NCBI GenBank assembly: GCA_963710675.1
Contig: CAVQBE010000020.1
Coordinates: 1-64,000, forward strand
Direction of reading: 5' to 3'
DNA length: 64,000 nucleotides
DNA from: JACCZX01 sp963710675
Lineage (GTDB): Bacteria > Pseudomonadota > Gammaproteobacteria > Burkholderiales > Burkholderiaceae_F
Both the position numbers and the translations under genes were made by a program. The notes under the pieces are model-generated. The model was given only the letters and a program-made list of their open reading frames with translations, ran no database searches and was not told where the DNA came from. Positions 37,223 through 46,673 of this stretch are shown here, in pieces. Position 1 is the stretch's first letter. Each line of letters starts with the position of its first letter.

Positions 37223-37702
37223 GTGAAGTGTCCGTTTTGTCAGTACGCCGATACGCAGGTCATCGATTCCCGCGCGTCGGACGAAGGCGCGACGATCAGG
37301 CGCCGTCGCAAGTGTCTATCGTGCGAAAAGCGCTTCACGACTTACGAGCGCGTTGAGCTCGCAATGCCAACCATCATCAAGCGCGGTGGCGGGCGCGCAG
37401 ACTACGACCGCGACAAGCTTCGGGCTTCGATGCAGTTATCGATGCGCAAGCGACCGGTGCCGCGTGAAGCCGTCGATGAAGCGATCGCGCGCATTGAAGA
37501 CAAGCTGCTGTCGTCCGCACAGCGCGAGCTGAAAAGCGAAAAGATTGGCGAGCTGGTGATGCGGGAGTTAAGGCGTCTCGACAAGGTGGCCTACATTCGT
37601 TTTGCATCGGTGTATCGCAGTTTCGAGGACGTTGATGAATTCGCCGAGGTGGTGCGCGAAGTGCGGCCGATAAAAACCGTAAAACGTGCGAAGCGACGGT
37701 AA
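37223..37702 (+). CDS. nrdR: Transcriptional repressor NrdR
   Basis: 159 residues, intact, start GTG 37223. The zinc ribbon has CPFC (residues 3-6) and CLSC (31-34) with the basic DNA-binding stretch TIRRRRKCLSC. The ATP-cone follows (about 49-139, TIIKRGGGRADYDRDKL). NrdR represses ribonucleotide reductase genes when the cone binds ATP or dATP. It lies immediately after glyA and before ribD, as in many proteobacteria. No NrdR box is visible here; its targets lie elsewhere. Confidence 0.97.
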   Translation: MKCPFCQYADTQVIDSRASDEGATIRRRRKCLSCEKRFTTYERVELAMPTIIKRGGGRADYDRDKLRASMQLSMRKRPVPREAVDEAIARIEDKLLSSAQRELKSEKIGELVMRELRRLDKVAYIRFASVYRSFEDVDEFAEVVREVRPIKTVKRAKRR

Positions 37703-37801
37703 AGCGCCGACGTAGTCATTCGATGTTGTAAGCGGCCTACGCGGCGGCCCGTTTGTTTTAGATGCCGTCCTCGTAGGACGCGGCTGCGTACACTTTGCGC
37801 G

Positions 37802-38901
37802 ATGTACTCGGAGTCGGACCGCGAATTTATGCTGCGCGCGCTAGCGCTTGCGCAGCGCTCGGCGTTCCACGCCACACCGAATCCGCGTGTCGGCTGCGTC
37901 ATCGTCCGCGACGCAAGGGTCCTCGGCGAGGGCTTTACGCAGCCTCCCGGCTCGAACCACGCGGAAGTCGAGGCAATTTTGGATTCGCGTCGCAATGGAC
38001 ATGATGTACGGGGTTCGACCGTTTACGTTTCCCTTGAGCCTTGCAGCCACTTTGGGCGGACGCCTCCGTGCGCGACGGCTTTATCAGAAGCCAAAGTGGC
38101 GCGGGTTATCGCCGCCGTCGAGGACCCTAATCCGGTCGTGTCCGGCCGCGGCCTGGAGATGTTGCGCAATGGCGGCGTCGACGTTCGCTGCGGCTTGCTG
38201 GAACAGGAAGCCGCCGAAGTCAACGCGGGTTTTTTCTCGCGCATGACGCGCGGACGGCCATGGGTGCGCTTAAAGATCGCCGCCAGTCTTGATGGCAAGA
38301 CCGCGCTTGCCAGTGGCGCTGTCTCAATGGATCACTGCCGAGGATGCGCGCCGCGACGGACACGCATGGCGCGCCAGAGCCTGTGCAGTGCTAACAGGCA
38401 TAGGTACCGTCCAGGCAGATAACCCGCAGCTGAACGTCAGACTTGTGGAAACAAAGCGCCAACCGTTGCGCGTGCTGATCGACAGCCGGCTCGAAGTCGA
38501 CCCCGCCGCGCACATTTTCGATGGCGAAGGCTCCGTGTTGGTCGCATGTGCGGTGAAGAAACCGGCGCTCGAAGCTGCACTAGCGCAGCGCGGGGCCGAG
38601 AGTCATTTACTTGCCGGGTGAGCGCAGCAAGGTCGATCTACAGGCACTGATGAAGGCGCTTGCCGGCCGCAGCATCAACGAGGTCCACGTCGAAGCAGGG
38701 TTCAAACTTAATGGTTCGCTGATGGGTGCAGGACTCGCTGACGAGCTGCTGGTCTACCTCGCGCCGAGTTTGCTAGGTGAAGCTCAGGGTATGGTGCATC
38801 TGCCAGCGCTGTCGGATCTTGCACAAGCGCAGAAGCTGAAATTCATCGAAGCTGCACAGATTGGTGAAGACATTCGTATTCTTGCGCGCGTGATTCACTG
38901 A
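37802..38901 (+). CDS. ribD: Bifunctional diaminohydroxyphosphoribosylaminopyrimidine deaminase/reductase (two frameshifts)
   Basis: ATG 37802. The N-terminal deaminase domain has the zinc site: His-Ala-Glu in SNHAEVEAI and the cysteines in VSLEPCSHFGRTPPCATAL. The reductase domain starts near residue 150 (RPWVRLKIAASLDGKTAL). Breaks lie near 38320, continuing as QWITAEDARRDGHAWRARAC, and near 38615, continuing as SKVDLQALMKALAGRSIN. The end is IRILARVIH at 38901. About 365 residues. It performs the second and third steps of riboflavin synthesis. The stop overlaps the ribE start (TGATG). Confidence 0.93.
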
Positions 38902-39513
38902 TGTTCACGGGAATCGTCGCCGGTGTTGGCCGCATCGTAGAGGTCCAGCGCCTGTCTGTTGATGGAGGAGTTCGACTCACGATCGATGCGCGCGACGTGT
39001 CCGGGTTCGGGGTCGAGGTTGGCGACAGTGTCGCGATCGCGGGCGCCTGCATGACAGCGATTCGTGTTGACGGCGGCGTGTTTGCTGTCGACACCTCGAA
39101 GGAAAGCCTGGCGCGAACCGCGGGCCTCGATGCACCGGGCGAAGGTCAATATCGAAACTGCCGTTCGGGTCGGCGACTCGCTTGGGGGCCATCTGGTGGC
39201 TGGGCATGTCGATGGCGTGGGCGAGGTCGTGTCCATGACACAAGTGCACGAGTCCTGGCAATTAGTTGTGCGTGCGCCTGCGCAGTTATCGAAATATTTC
39301 GCTTACAAAGGTTCAGTCGCGATCGACGGGGTGAGTCTGACGGTCAATCACGTGCTCGACGGCCCCCAAGGCTGTGAGTTTTCGGTCAACGTCATTCCTC
39401 ATACGCATCGAGTCACGACGTTGCGCTCGTTACGTCCTGGAGCTCGCGTCAATATCGAAGTCGACCTGATCGCGCGATATGTCGAGCGCATGCTGTCGCT
39501 TCAAGTCCGGTGA
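38901..39513 (+). CDS. ribE: Riboflavin synthase alpha subunit (one frameshift)
   Basis: MFTGIVAGVGRI at ATG 38901 is the hallmark N-terminus. Two lumazine-binding barrels follow: the first with VGDSVAIAGACMTAI, the second with DGVSLTVNHV and the MFTG-like counterpart in LGGHLVAGHVDGVGEV. The frame breaks near 39140, where TAGLDAP continues as RAKVNIETAVRVGDSLGG. About 204 residues, normal. It dismutates two 6,7-dimethyl-8-ribityllumazine molecules into riboflavin. It lies between ribD and ribBA in one riboflavin operon. Confidence 0.93.
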
Positions 39514-39645
39514 AACCGCCAAAGTCACAACCGCTCGTCCGCGCCTTGCTGGGCGGCCGCTCGGGTGCGATTTGACGGTTCCACTGGACTCGGAACCGCT
39601 TAAACTCCGCAGCCCGATCCGCGCAGCTTACGAAACGCCCACGCC

Positions 39646-40781
39646 ATGCTGTCAGCCGTCCCTAGCCCTTCCAAACCGCCAGCACGCCTTGCAACCACCA
39701 GCGAACTTATCGAAGAGATTCGCCGCGGCCATATCGTCGTGTTGGTTGACGACGAGGATCGCGAAAATGAGGGCGATCTTATCTTTGCGGCCGACTTCGT
39801 CACGCCAGAGAAAATCAATTTCCTCGCGAAAAATGGGCGCGGATTGATTTGCATGCCGATTACAGCTGAGCACGCAGAGCAACTGCAGTTGACACCGATG
39901 ACGGCTAACAACCGTACCGTGCACGGGACCAACTTCACCGTCGCGATTGAGGCGGCCGACGGGATCAGCACTGGTATTTCTGCCGCTGATCGCGCGCACA
40001 CCATTCGTGTTGCAACACGACCGCATGCCAAGCCATCCGACCTGGTTCAACCCGGCCACGTCTTTCCGCTGGTTGCCGCGCCCGGTGGTGTACTGATGCG
40101 AGCCGGCCATACAGAAGCGTGCTGTGATCTGGCCCGATTGGCTGGTTTGAATCCGGCGGCTGTGCTGTGCGAAGTGATGAATGACGACGGCACGATGGCG
40201 CGCTTGCCCGACTTGCTGCCGTTTGCGGCTGCGCATGGCTTGCGCATTGGCACGATCGCCGATCTGATTCGTTATCGCGCCGCTAACGAGTCGCTGGTCG
40301 AACGGGTCTGCACGCGGTCTGTGACGACGCCAGTGGGTGAATTCGAACTGATCGCATACCGCGACCAGCCGAGCGGCGCTGCCCACCTCGCGCTGGTTCA
40401 TGGCACGTTGACGCCGGAGCGTGAAGCGCTGGTGCGTGTTCACGAACCGCTATCGGTCCTCGACTTGCTTGATGTGCAAGCTTCGACACATGCATGGCCG
40501 CTGCAAAAGCGCTCGAGCGGATCAGACATAGTGAAGGCGGCGTGCTCGTGATGCTGAATTGTGGTGAGGCATCCGAGCAACTGTTTGCAAGACTCGACGC
40601 CATCACAAGTGGTGCTGCAGAGGCGGCGCGGTCCACAACGCTGGATTTGCGAACTTACGGGGTCGGGGCGCAGATTCTGCGCGATCTTGGCGTGCGTCGC
40701 ATGAGGCTTCTTGCCAAACCCCGCAAGATGCCTTCGATGGCGGGCTTCGGACTGCAGGTCGCCGGTTATCTCGAAGACTAA
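39646..40781 (+). CDS. ribBA: RibBA-type protein: DHBP synthase with degenerate GTP cyclohydrolase II domain (one frameshift)
   Basis: ATG 39646. The N-terminal 3,4-dihydroxy-2-butanone-4-phosphate synthase domain (about 15-215) is complete: VVLVDDEDRENEGDLIFAA, GLICMPIT, THGTNF-type loop as VHGTNFTVAIEA, RAGHTEACCDLARLAG and the final MNDDGTMARLPDL. The C-terminal half resembles GTP cyclohydrolase II but lacks its zinc-cysteine motif: where active enzymes read H-S-E-C-x-T-G-D, this has VHEPLSVLDLLDVQ. The frame breaks near 40485 and resumes as ALERIRHSEGGVLVMLNCGE. Only the RibB activity is expected, so a separate ribA must exist elsewhere. No FMN riboswitch is visible upstream. Confidence 0.9.
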
Positions 40782-40814
40782 CCGCCGAAATATTGAAGCG
40801 AGAACCGACGACGC

Positions 40815-41306
40815 ATGGCAAAGGACTTCATTGCACCTGACTTCGACGGCGACGATCTGCGTATCGGTCTGGTACAGGCGCGCTTTAACGAATGGGCGGG
40901 TCGCGCGTTGGCCGAGGCGTGCATCAACGAATTGATCACGCTCGGCGTCGACGAAGACGACATCACGCACATCACAGTGCCCGGCTCGCTGGAAATTCCG
41001 CTTGCGCTCGCCAAACTCGCGGCGACGGATGACTTCGATGCGTTGATTGCGCTCGGTTGCGTGATTCGTGGTGACACGTATCACTTCGAGGTGGTCGCCA
41101 ATGAGTCAGCGCGCGGCGTAGCCAGTGTTGCTCTCGAATATGGGCTGCCGATTGCCAATGCCATTTTGACTACCGATACCGATGAGCAGGCACGCGCGCG
41201 CGTCGGTGAAAAAGGACGCGACGCGGCACGAACGGCAGTTGAAATGGCGAACTTGCTGTGGGCGCTGGACGAAGACGGCGCCTCCGCGGCCACCAGCGAA
41301 GAGTAA
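40815..41306 (+). CDS. ribH: 6,7-dimethyl-8-ribityllumazine synthase
   Basis: 163 residues, intact, ATG 40815. Motifs: RFNEWAGRALAEACINEL, VPGSLEIPLA and the catalytic His90 in GCVIRGDTYHFEVVANE, then GLPIANAILTTDT. It condenses the RibD product with the RibB product to give the lumazine substrate of RibE and normally assembles into pentamers or 60-mers. It lies 34 bases after ribBA and just upstream of nusB. The acidic C-terminal extension (WALDEDGASAATSEE) is common in betaproteobacteria. Confidence 0.97.
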   Translation: MAKDFIAPDFDGDDLRIGLVQARFNEWAGRALAEACINELITLGVDEDDITHITVPGSLEIPLALAKLAATDDFDALIALGCVIRGDTYHFEVVANESARGVASVALEYGLPIANAILTTDTDEQARARVGEKGRDAARTAVEMANLLWALDEDGASAATSEE

Positions 41307-41311
41307 TTCAC

Positions 41312-41794
41312 TTGCAGCCGTCACGCCCGCCCGGCGGCTCAGCTCGGGCAACCAAGGGAAGCAGCCGAAGCGCACGGCGCCGCGCGCGAGAGCTTGCGCT
41401 ACAAGGGCTTTATCAATGGCTGCTCGCCGGCCGCGATGCTGTAACGATCGAAGAGCAGCCGCTTGACGATGGCGAGGCGCAGGCCGGAGCGGATGTCGCG
41501 CACTATCGGGAGTTGCTAACTGGCGCGATCGAGCACGCTGCAGACTTGCGCGCGCGATTCGTTCCGCATCTCGACCGAGATGTCAAAGCCCTTTCGCCCG
41601 TTGAGCATGCGATTTTGCTGATCGCAACGTATGAGTTGCAGCATCGGCTCGAAATTCCTTATCGCGTCGTGATCAACGAAGCGGTTGAGTTGGCTAAGAG
41701 CTTCGGCGGAACCGACGGCTTTCGGTACGTCAATGGAGTGCTCGACAAGGTTGCCGCAGCGGTGCGTGAAACCGAGGTTGCTGCACGAGGCTGA
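41312..41794 (+). CDS. nusB: Transcription antitermination factor NusB
   Basis: Intact; I place the start at TTG 41312, a few bases after the ribH stop, behind GCGAAGAG, since no ATG is available. A basic N-terminal tail (SSRSARRRARELALQGLYQW) is the RNA-binding Arg-rich motif. The all-helical core follows with YRVVINEAVELAKSFGGTDG and FRYVNGVLDKVA, the conserved NusB end. About 160 residues. NusB binds boxA RNA with S10 and supports rRNA antitermination. The ribH-nusB-thiL order is standard. Confidence 0.93.
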   Translation: MQPSRPPGGSARATKGSSRSARRRARELALQGLYQWLLAGRDAVTIEEQPLDDGEAQAGADVAHYRELLTGAIEHAADLRARFVPHLDRDVKALSPVEHAILLIATYELQHRLEIPYRVVINEAVELAKSFGGTDGFRYVNGVLDKVAAAVRETEVAARG

Positions 41795-41795
41795 T

Positions 41796-42801
41796 TTGAG
41801 TTCGCGCGAGACCTGCTTCGGACATCTCGTTCGGTGAATTTGAGCTGATCGAACGATTTTTCAGGCGATAAAACCGGGTCCGATGGTTACGTCGCTCTTG
41901 GCGTTGGCGACGACTGCGCGCTTCTCAGTAGCCGGCCGGGCGAGCAATGGGCGGTGTCGACCGATACCTTGATCGAAGGAGTGCATTTTCTTTCGGACGT
42001 CGATCCGGCTGCGCTCGGGCACAAATCACTCGCCGTCAATCTTTCGGATCTTGCGGCGTGCGGAGCGACTCCGCGCTGCTTCTTTCTGGCGATCGCGATA
42101 CCGCGAGTCGATGAGGCATGGCTCGCCGAGTTCAGTCGCGGGTTGCTACGCGCTGGCCGATGGCGCATCGCTGCGTGCTGGCGGGCGGTGACACGACCCG
42201 CTCTCCGAGCGGTATAGCCGATCACGATGACTGCGATGGGGACAGTACCGCTGGGTCGGTGCGCTGTTGCGGTCGGGCGCGCGCGCGGGCGACGACATCT
42301 GGGTGTCGGGCCAACTCGGCGATGCCGCGCTGGGGTTGGCGTTTCGCCGCGGCGAGATCGAGTTGCCGGCAGCGGACGCAAGACAGGTGGTGGCCCGCCT
42401 GGAGCGGCCGACGCCGCGCGTAAGTCTGGGCGCGCGGTTGATCGGCATCGCCAGCAGCGCGATCGACATCTCGGATGGCCTGGTTGGTGATCTGCGTCAC
42501 GTTTTGCGTGGCGTCAGGCGTTGGCGCGGTTGTCGACTGGGAGCGCGTGCCGCGTTCGCCGGTACTTCAGCGGCAGCCGATGCATGTGCAGCATCGTTGC
42601 GCGCTTGCGCGGTGGCGACGATTACGAACTGTTGTTTACGGCGCCGTCAAATCGACGGGAAGAGGTCGTCGCGGCGGCGGAAGCGACGCCAATTACCCGC
42701 ATCGGAGTGGTCACCGCGACCGCCGATCTAGCGGTGCTGGACGAGCACGGGGCGCCGGTAGACACTGGTAAGCGGTGCCTTACGATCATTTTGTGCAGTG
42801 A
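41796..42801 (+). CDS. thiL: Thiamine-monophosphate kinase (about five frameshifts)
   Basis: The gene is badly broken; the start is uncertain (TTG 41796 assumed). Pieces in order: SFGEFELIERFF, ALGVGDDCALLSS (nucleotide loop), WAVSTDTLIEGVHFLSDVDP, LGHKSLAVNLSDLAACGATP, FFLAIAIPRVDEAWLAEFS, GDDIWVSGQLGDAALGLAF, SSAIDISDGLVGDLRHVL and RGGDDYELLFTAPS. The end is YDHFVQ at the TGA 42799-42801. These are the ThiL motifs of the AIR-synthase-like kinases, which phosphorylate thiamine monophosphate to the active diphosphate. About 325 residues after repair. It completes the pathway step after ThiE, encoded near the right end. Confidence 0.85.
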
Positions 42802-42842
42802 TAACAAACACCGGGCACGCTGGAGGCTTCGTTGCTGACCGT

Positions 42843-43365
42843 ATGAGCGACACCGCGCAAACCATTGAGCGGCTGGCACATCGGCTTGGGTCAGCGCTGC
42901 GCGCGCAGCATCTGACGCTGGCAACAGCCGAATCGTGCACCGCCGGGGGTGTTGCCTACGCCATCACGATCGTGCCGGGCTCGAGCGCCTGGTACGACCG
43001 CGGTTTCATTACCTACTCGAATGAAGCGAAGATGCAGATGCTGGGCGTGTCTTCTGCGTATCTGCGCGACTTTGGCGCGGTCAGCGAGCCGGTGGCGCGC
43101 GCGATGGCGCTCGGAGCGTTGTCGCACGGCGCCCATGTGTCGCTCGCGGTGACCGGCATTGCAGGGCCGGACGGCGGCTCAGTCAACAAGCCTGTGGGTA
43201 CCGTGTGTTTCGCGTGGGCGATCCGCCGCGATTCGTCAAGCGCGCCGTGGGTCAAAACCCAAACCGAGCACATTGCCGGCGATCGCAACGCCGTACGCAC
43301 CAGAAGCATTGTCGTTGCGCTGCGAAACCTTGATCGGACTGCTCGAGCAGCGAGAGGACATTTGA
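42843..43365 (+). CDS. pncC: Nicotinamide-nucleotide amidase PncC (CinA C-terminal type; one frameshift)
   Basis: ATG 42843. The domain is the stand-alone CinA C-terminal fold: LATAESCTAGGVAYAIT with the catalytic Ser, SSAWYDRGFITYSNEAK, SEPVARAMALGALSHGA and LAVTGIAGPDGGSVNKPVGT. The frame breaks near 43300, after GDRNAVR, and ends as CETLIGLLEQREDI at 43365. About 174 residues. It deamidates NMN to nicotinate mononucleotide in pyridine-nucleotide salvage. The hydrolase gene downstream starts within its stop codon (TTGA). Confidence 0.9.
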
Positions 43366-44257
43366 GCGCAGGACTGTTTCAGCGGGTTCGTGCAGCAAAC
43401 GCGACGCGCCAACGGCATCGATATTCATTTGCGGCATCGGTGGCAGCGGGCCGCCGCTGCTGCTCTTGCATGGCTTTCCGCAGACGCACGTGATCTGGCA
43501 CAAAGTCGCGCCTGCAGCTCGCCAAGCGTTACACGCTGGTGATGCCTGATTTGCGCGGCTACGGTGATTCGGAAAAGCCGCCGAGCGCAGCGGACCACGC
43601 CCCGTACTCGAAACGCACGATGGCGCTCGACGCGGTGGAGCTGATGCGCTCGCTGGGGTTCGAGCGCTTCTTCGTCTGCGGTCACGATCGCGGTGGACGC
43701 GTTGCACATCGGCTCGCGGTCGATCATCCGCAGTGTGTGTCGCGCTTGATGGTGCTCGACATTTCGCCGACGCTGGCGATGTACGAGCGCACGACGATGG
43801 ATTTTGCGACGCTTTACTACCACTGGTTCTTTCTGATTCAACCCGAGCCACTGCCTGAAACATTGATTGGCGCTGATCCGCGGTTCTATCTGCGCAACAA
43901 GCTCGGCGGATGGGGATCCGCAGGCACTGGATTGTTCGATCCTCGCGCTTTGGCCGAGTATGAGCGATGCTTTACAGCGGCGGCGATCCACGCAATGTGC
44001 GAGGACTATCGCGCTGCTGCGTCGATCGACCTCGAGCACGACCGGGCTGACCTGAAGGCAGACAAGCGTATCGAGTGCCCGTCTGTGTGCTATGGGGCGA
44101 GCGCGGCGTCGTGAACAAGCTGTTTACGCCGATCGAAGACTGGCAGGCTCGATCGCGCACCACCGTAACCGGTGGTACCACGCCGACCGGCCACTACATC
44201 CCGGAGGAGTCGCCCGATTTATTGAGCGCGCGGATGCAAGCGTTCTTTGCGAATTGA
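43362..44257 (+). CDS. Alpha/beta hydrolase of the haloacetate (fluoroacetate) dehalogenase group (about four frameshifts)
   Basis: Start TTG 43362 overlaps the pncC stop. Pieces: FVQQTRRANGIDIH, IGGSGPPLLLLHGFPQTHVI with the oxyanion HGFPQT, LAKRYTLVMPDLRGYGDSEK and FFVCGHDRGGRVAHRLAVDH, where Asp is the nucleophile and the following Arg plus Arg three residues on bind carboxylate. LYYHWFFLIQPEPLPE holds the halide-pocket His-Trp, CEDYRAAASIDLEHD the pocket Tyr and TGHYIPEE the catalytic His. Known fluoroacetate dehalogenases have exactly this Asp-Arg-Arg-His-Trp-Tyr-His set. About 298 residues. It should hydrolyse a 2-haloacid, fluoroacetate being a real candidate; related epoxide hydrolases usually lack the HW pair. 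Confidence 0.82.
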
Positions 44258-44433
44258 TTTTGTAGACTTGCTGATGCGTCGCTTCGTGCCGCTATCGGTC
44301 AACGGAAGTATCCACACAACTGCACTGCAACAGCCGGCCTCGTTGCCGCTGAACTCGCGCAACGCTCTTCATCGCGTGCTGCCCCCTCCGCGCAACTGTT
44401 CGCGCCTCCTCTCCACTGTTCCAAGTGACTGCC

Positions 44434-45774
44434 ATGCCCATTGAAGCTTTGATTCTGCTCGGCCTGATCGCACTGAACGGCGTCTTTGCGATGTCTGAAA
44501 TCGCATTGGTGACCGCGCGGCGTGCACGACTGCAACTGCTGGTGGAGGAAGGTGACGGCGGTGCCGCTGCGGCAATGGCGCTGAATACCGAGCCGACGCG
44601 GTTTCTATCCACGATCCAGGTGGGCATCACTTCGATTGGCATCACCAGTGGCATCGTGGGCGAGGCTGCGTTCGCGCAACCTTTGAGCCACTGGTTGATC
44701 GAGCTTGGCGTCAAGCCAGGTAATGCCAGTCTTGGCGCCACGGTGCTGGTGGTCGTCGTCATTACATACGTCTCGATCGTCATCGGCGAACTGGTACCAA
44801 AGCGCCTGGGACAAATCTGGCCGGAAGCGATAGCACGCACTGTTGCACGACCCATCGGTTGGTTGGCGACCGCGGCGCGGCCGTTCGTGCGGTTGTTGTC
44901 GTCATCGACCGATCTACTGCTGAAGCTGTTCGGTACGCATGGCCGGCGGGCGACGTCGGTGACCGAGGAGGAGATTCACGCACTGATTCAGGAAGGGTCC
45001 GATCACGGCGTGATTGACGAGCAGGAGCGCGCGATGGTTCGCAATGTGTTCCGTCTCGATGACCGGCAGATTGCATCTTTGATGACACCGCGGTCGGACA
45101 TTGTGTACATCGATCTCGAAGATTCGCCGGCAGACAATCTGAACAAGGTATTGGAGTCGCAGCGCTCGCGCTTTCCTGTGTGCCGCGGCGGCCTGCGCGA
45201 TGTCGTCGGGATCATCAGCGCAAGCAGCTTGTTGCAGCAAACCATTCGAGGCCAGGCGCCGGACTTCTCGAAAGGCCTAGCGGCAGCGGCATATGTGCCC
45301 GAGTCGTTGACCGGCATGGAATTACTCGAAACGTTTCGCTCGTCGACCTCTCATATGGCACTGGTCGTCGACGAATATGGCGAAATTCAGGGTCTGGTGA
45401 CATTGCAGGACTTGCTCGAAGCAATCACCGGAGAATTCAAAACGCCCAGCGTTGACGATGCGTGGGCAGTGCTGCGGCACGACGGCTCGTGGCTACTCGA
45501 TGGATTGATTCCGCTTCCCGAACTTAAGGATCGTCTGGGGTTTGCCGCGGCACCCGAAGAAGAACTTGGCCGCTACAACACGTTGAGTGGCATGGTGATG
45601 CTACTGCTGGGGCGCGTGCCGCATACCGGGGATGTGGCGGAGTGGCAGGGTTGGAGATTCGAGATTGTAGATATGGACAAGCACCGCATTGATAAGGTGC
45701 TGGCCTCGCGCTTGCCCGAGAAGTCGCGTGTTGAGCACGAGCCAAAGGACGCAGCGACGAATCCTCCGCGCTGA
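44434..45774 (+). CDS. CNNM/HlyC-CorC-type membrane protein with CBS pair
   Basis: Intact, about 446 residues. ATG 44434 (MPIEALILLGLIALNGVFAM) is preferred over an in-frame GTG three codons upstream. The DUF21 membrane domain (about 1-180) has the IALVTARRARLQ and SIVIGELVPKRLG signatures. A Bateman module of two CBS domains follows (about 205-330, MTPRSDIVYIDLED and VVDEYGEIQGLVTLQDLLEA). A CorC_HlyC domain ends it (about 345-430, WLLDGLIPLPELKDRLG). The family is implicated in Mg2+ or Co2+ efflux and resistance; the older name haemolysin is misleading. It ends 16 bases before the convergent pyrF. Confidence 0.92.
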   Translation: MPIEALILLGLIALNGVFAMSEIALVTARRARLQLLVEEGDGGAAAAMALNTEPTRFLSTIQVGITSIGITSGIVGEAAFAQPLSHWLIELGVKPGNASLGATVLVVVVITYVSIVIGELVPKRLGQIWPEAIARTVARPIGWLATAARPFVRLLSSSTDLLLKLFGTHGRRATSVTEEEIHALIQEGSDHGVIDEQERAMVRNVFRLDDRQIASLMTPRSDIVYIDLEDSPADNLNKVLESQRSRFPVCRGGLRDVVGIISASSLLQQTIRGQAPDFSKGLAAAAYVPESLTGMELLETFRSSTSHMALVVDEYGEIQGLVTLQDLLEAITGEFKTPSVDDAWAVLRHDGSWLLDGLIPLPELKDRLGFAAAPEEELGRYNTLSGMVMLLLGRVPHTGDVAEWQGWRFEIVDMDKHRIDKVLASRLPEKSRVEHEPKDAATNPPR

Positions 45775-45790
45775 TCGTACTAAGCGCCTG

Positions 45791-46613
45791 CTACGCGGTG
45801 GCGAATCGATAGCGATTGATTTCGTCGCGCGCGACCTGCGCTGCGCGGCGCGCGGCAACGGCGAAATCTTCTCCGCCCGAGGCATAAATGATTGCGCGTG
45901 ACGAGTTGACGACGATACCGGCGCCGTCGGCTGTCTGGCCTGCCTTGACGCTTGCCTCCACATCGCCGCCCTGCGCGCCTATGCCGGGCACCAACAGCGG
46001 CATCTCGCCGACGAGCGCTCGTACGCGAGCCAGTTCGCGAGGATAGGTCGCGCCCACCACCAATCCGATTTGTCCGCCGCGATTCCAGTCGTTTGCAAGC
46101 CGCGCGACGCGCTCGTACAACCGCTCGCCTTCCACTGTCAGCATCTGCAGGTCATCGCCACCGGCGTTACTGGTTCGGCACAGAAGGAAAACACCACGAT
46201 CGCCGTAAGCGAGATAAGGTTCGATCGAATCGAAGCCGAGATAAGGCGACAACGTCACCGCATGTGCGTTGTAACGATCAAAAACTTCGCGCGCGTAATG
46301 CTGTGCGGTCGACGCCATATCGCCGCGCTTCGCGTCGAGAATGACCGGGACGGCAGGGTGGCGCTCTCGGATGTAGGTTGACAAGGCGTTTTAACGAATC
46401 TTCGGCTCCCGCCGATGCGAAGTACGCGATCTGCGGCTTGAATGCACATGCGAAATCGGCAGTTGCGTCGACGATCGACTTGCAGAACTCGAATATCGAA
46501 TCATCGATGCGCTGAAGATGCTCCGGAAAACGCGCGGGGTCCGGATCCAGTCCCACACACAGCAGCGTGTCAGCAGCTCTCCACCTGGCCTTCAGCATCT
46601 CGACGAACTTCAT
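45791..46613 (-). CDS. pyrF: Orotidine 5'-phosphate decarboxylase, long (type 2) form (one frameshift)
   Basis: ATG 46613 (MKFVEMLKARWRAADTLLCV) with substrate motif VGLDPDPARFPEHL and AFKPQIAYFASAGAEDSL. The frame breaks near 46388 and continues as YIRERHPAVPVILDAKRGDM, holding the catalytic Asp-x-Lys-x2-Asp, then VTLSPYLGFDSIEPYL, LVVGATYPRELARVR and LLVPGIGAQGGDVEA. About 274 residues, as in betaproteobacterial and mycobacterial type 2 enzymes. It makes UMP in the last step of pyrimidine synthesis. Divergent from the EamA gene, with 60 bases between starts. Confidence 0.93.
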
Positions 46614-46673
46614 GCACCCTCCGCGCGCGATTTTACAGAGAGGTCAACGCCGCGCTGGTGCTAGCCTCGACCG

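Noticed and set aside
39514..39645. FMN riboswitch before ribBA
   Set aside because: I looked for the conserved RFN pieces (AGGGCGGGGTGAAA-like and the CCCACCGGCGGT-like stretch) and found none; the 130 bases are unstructured to the eye.
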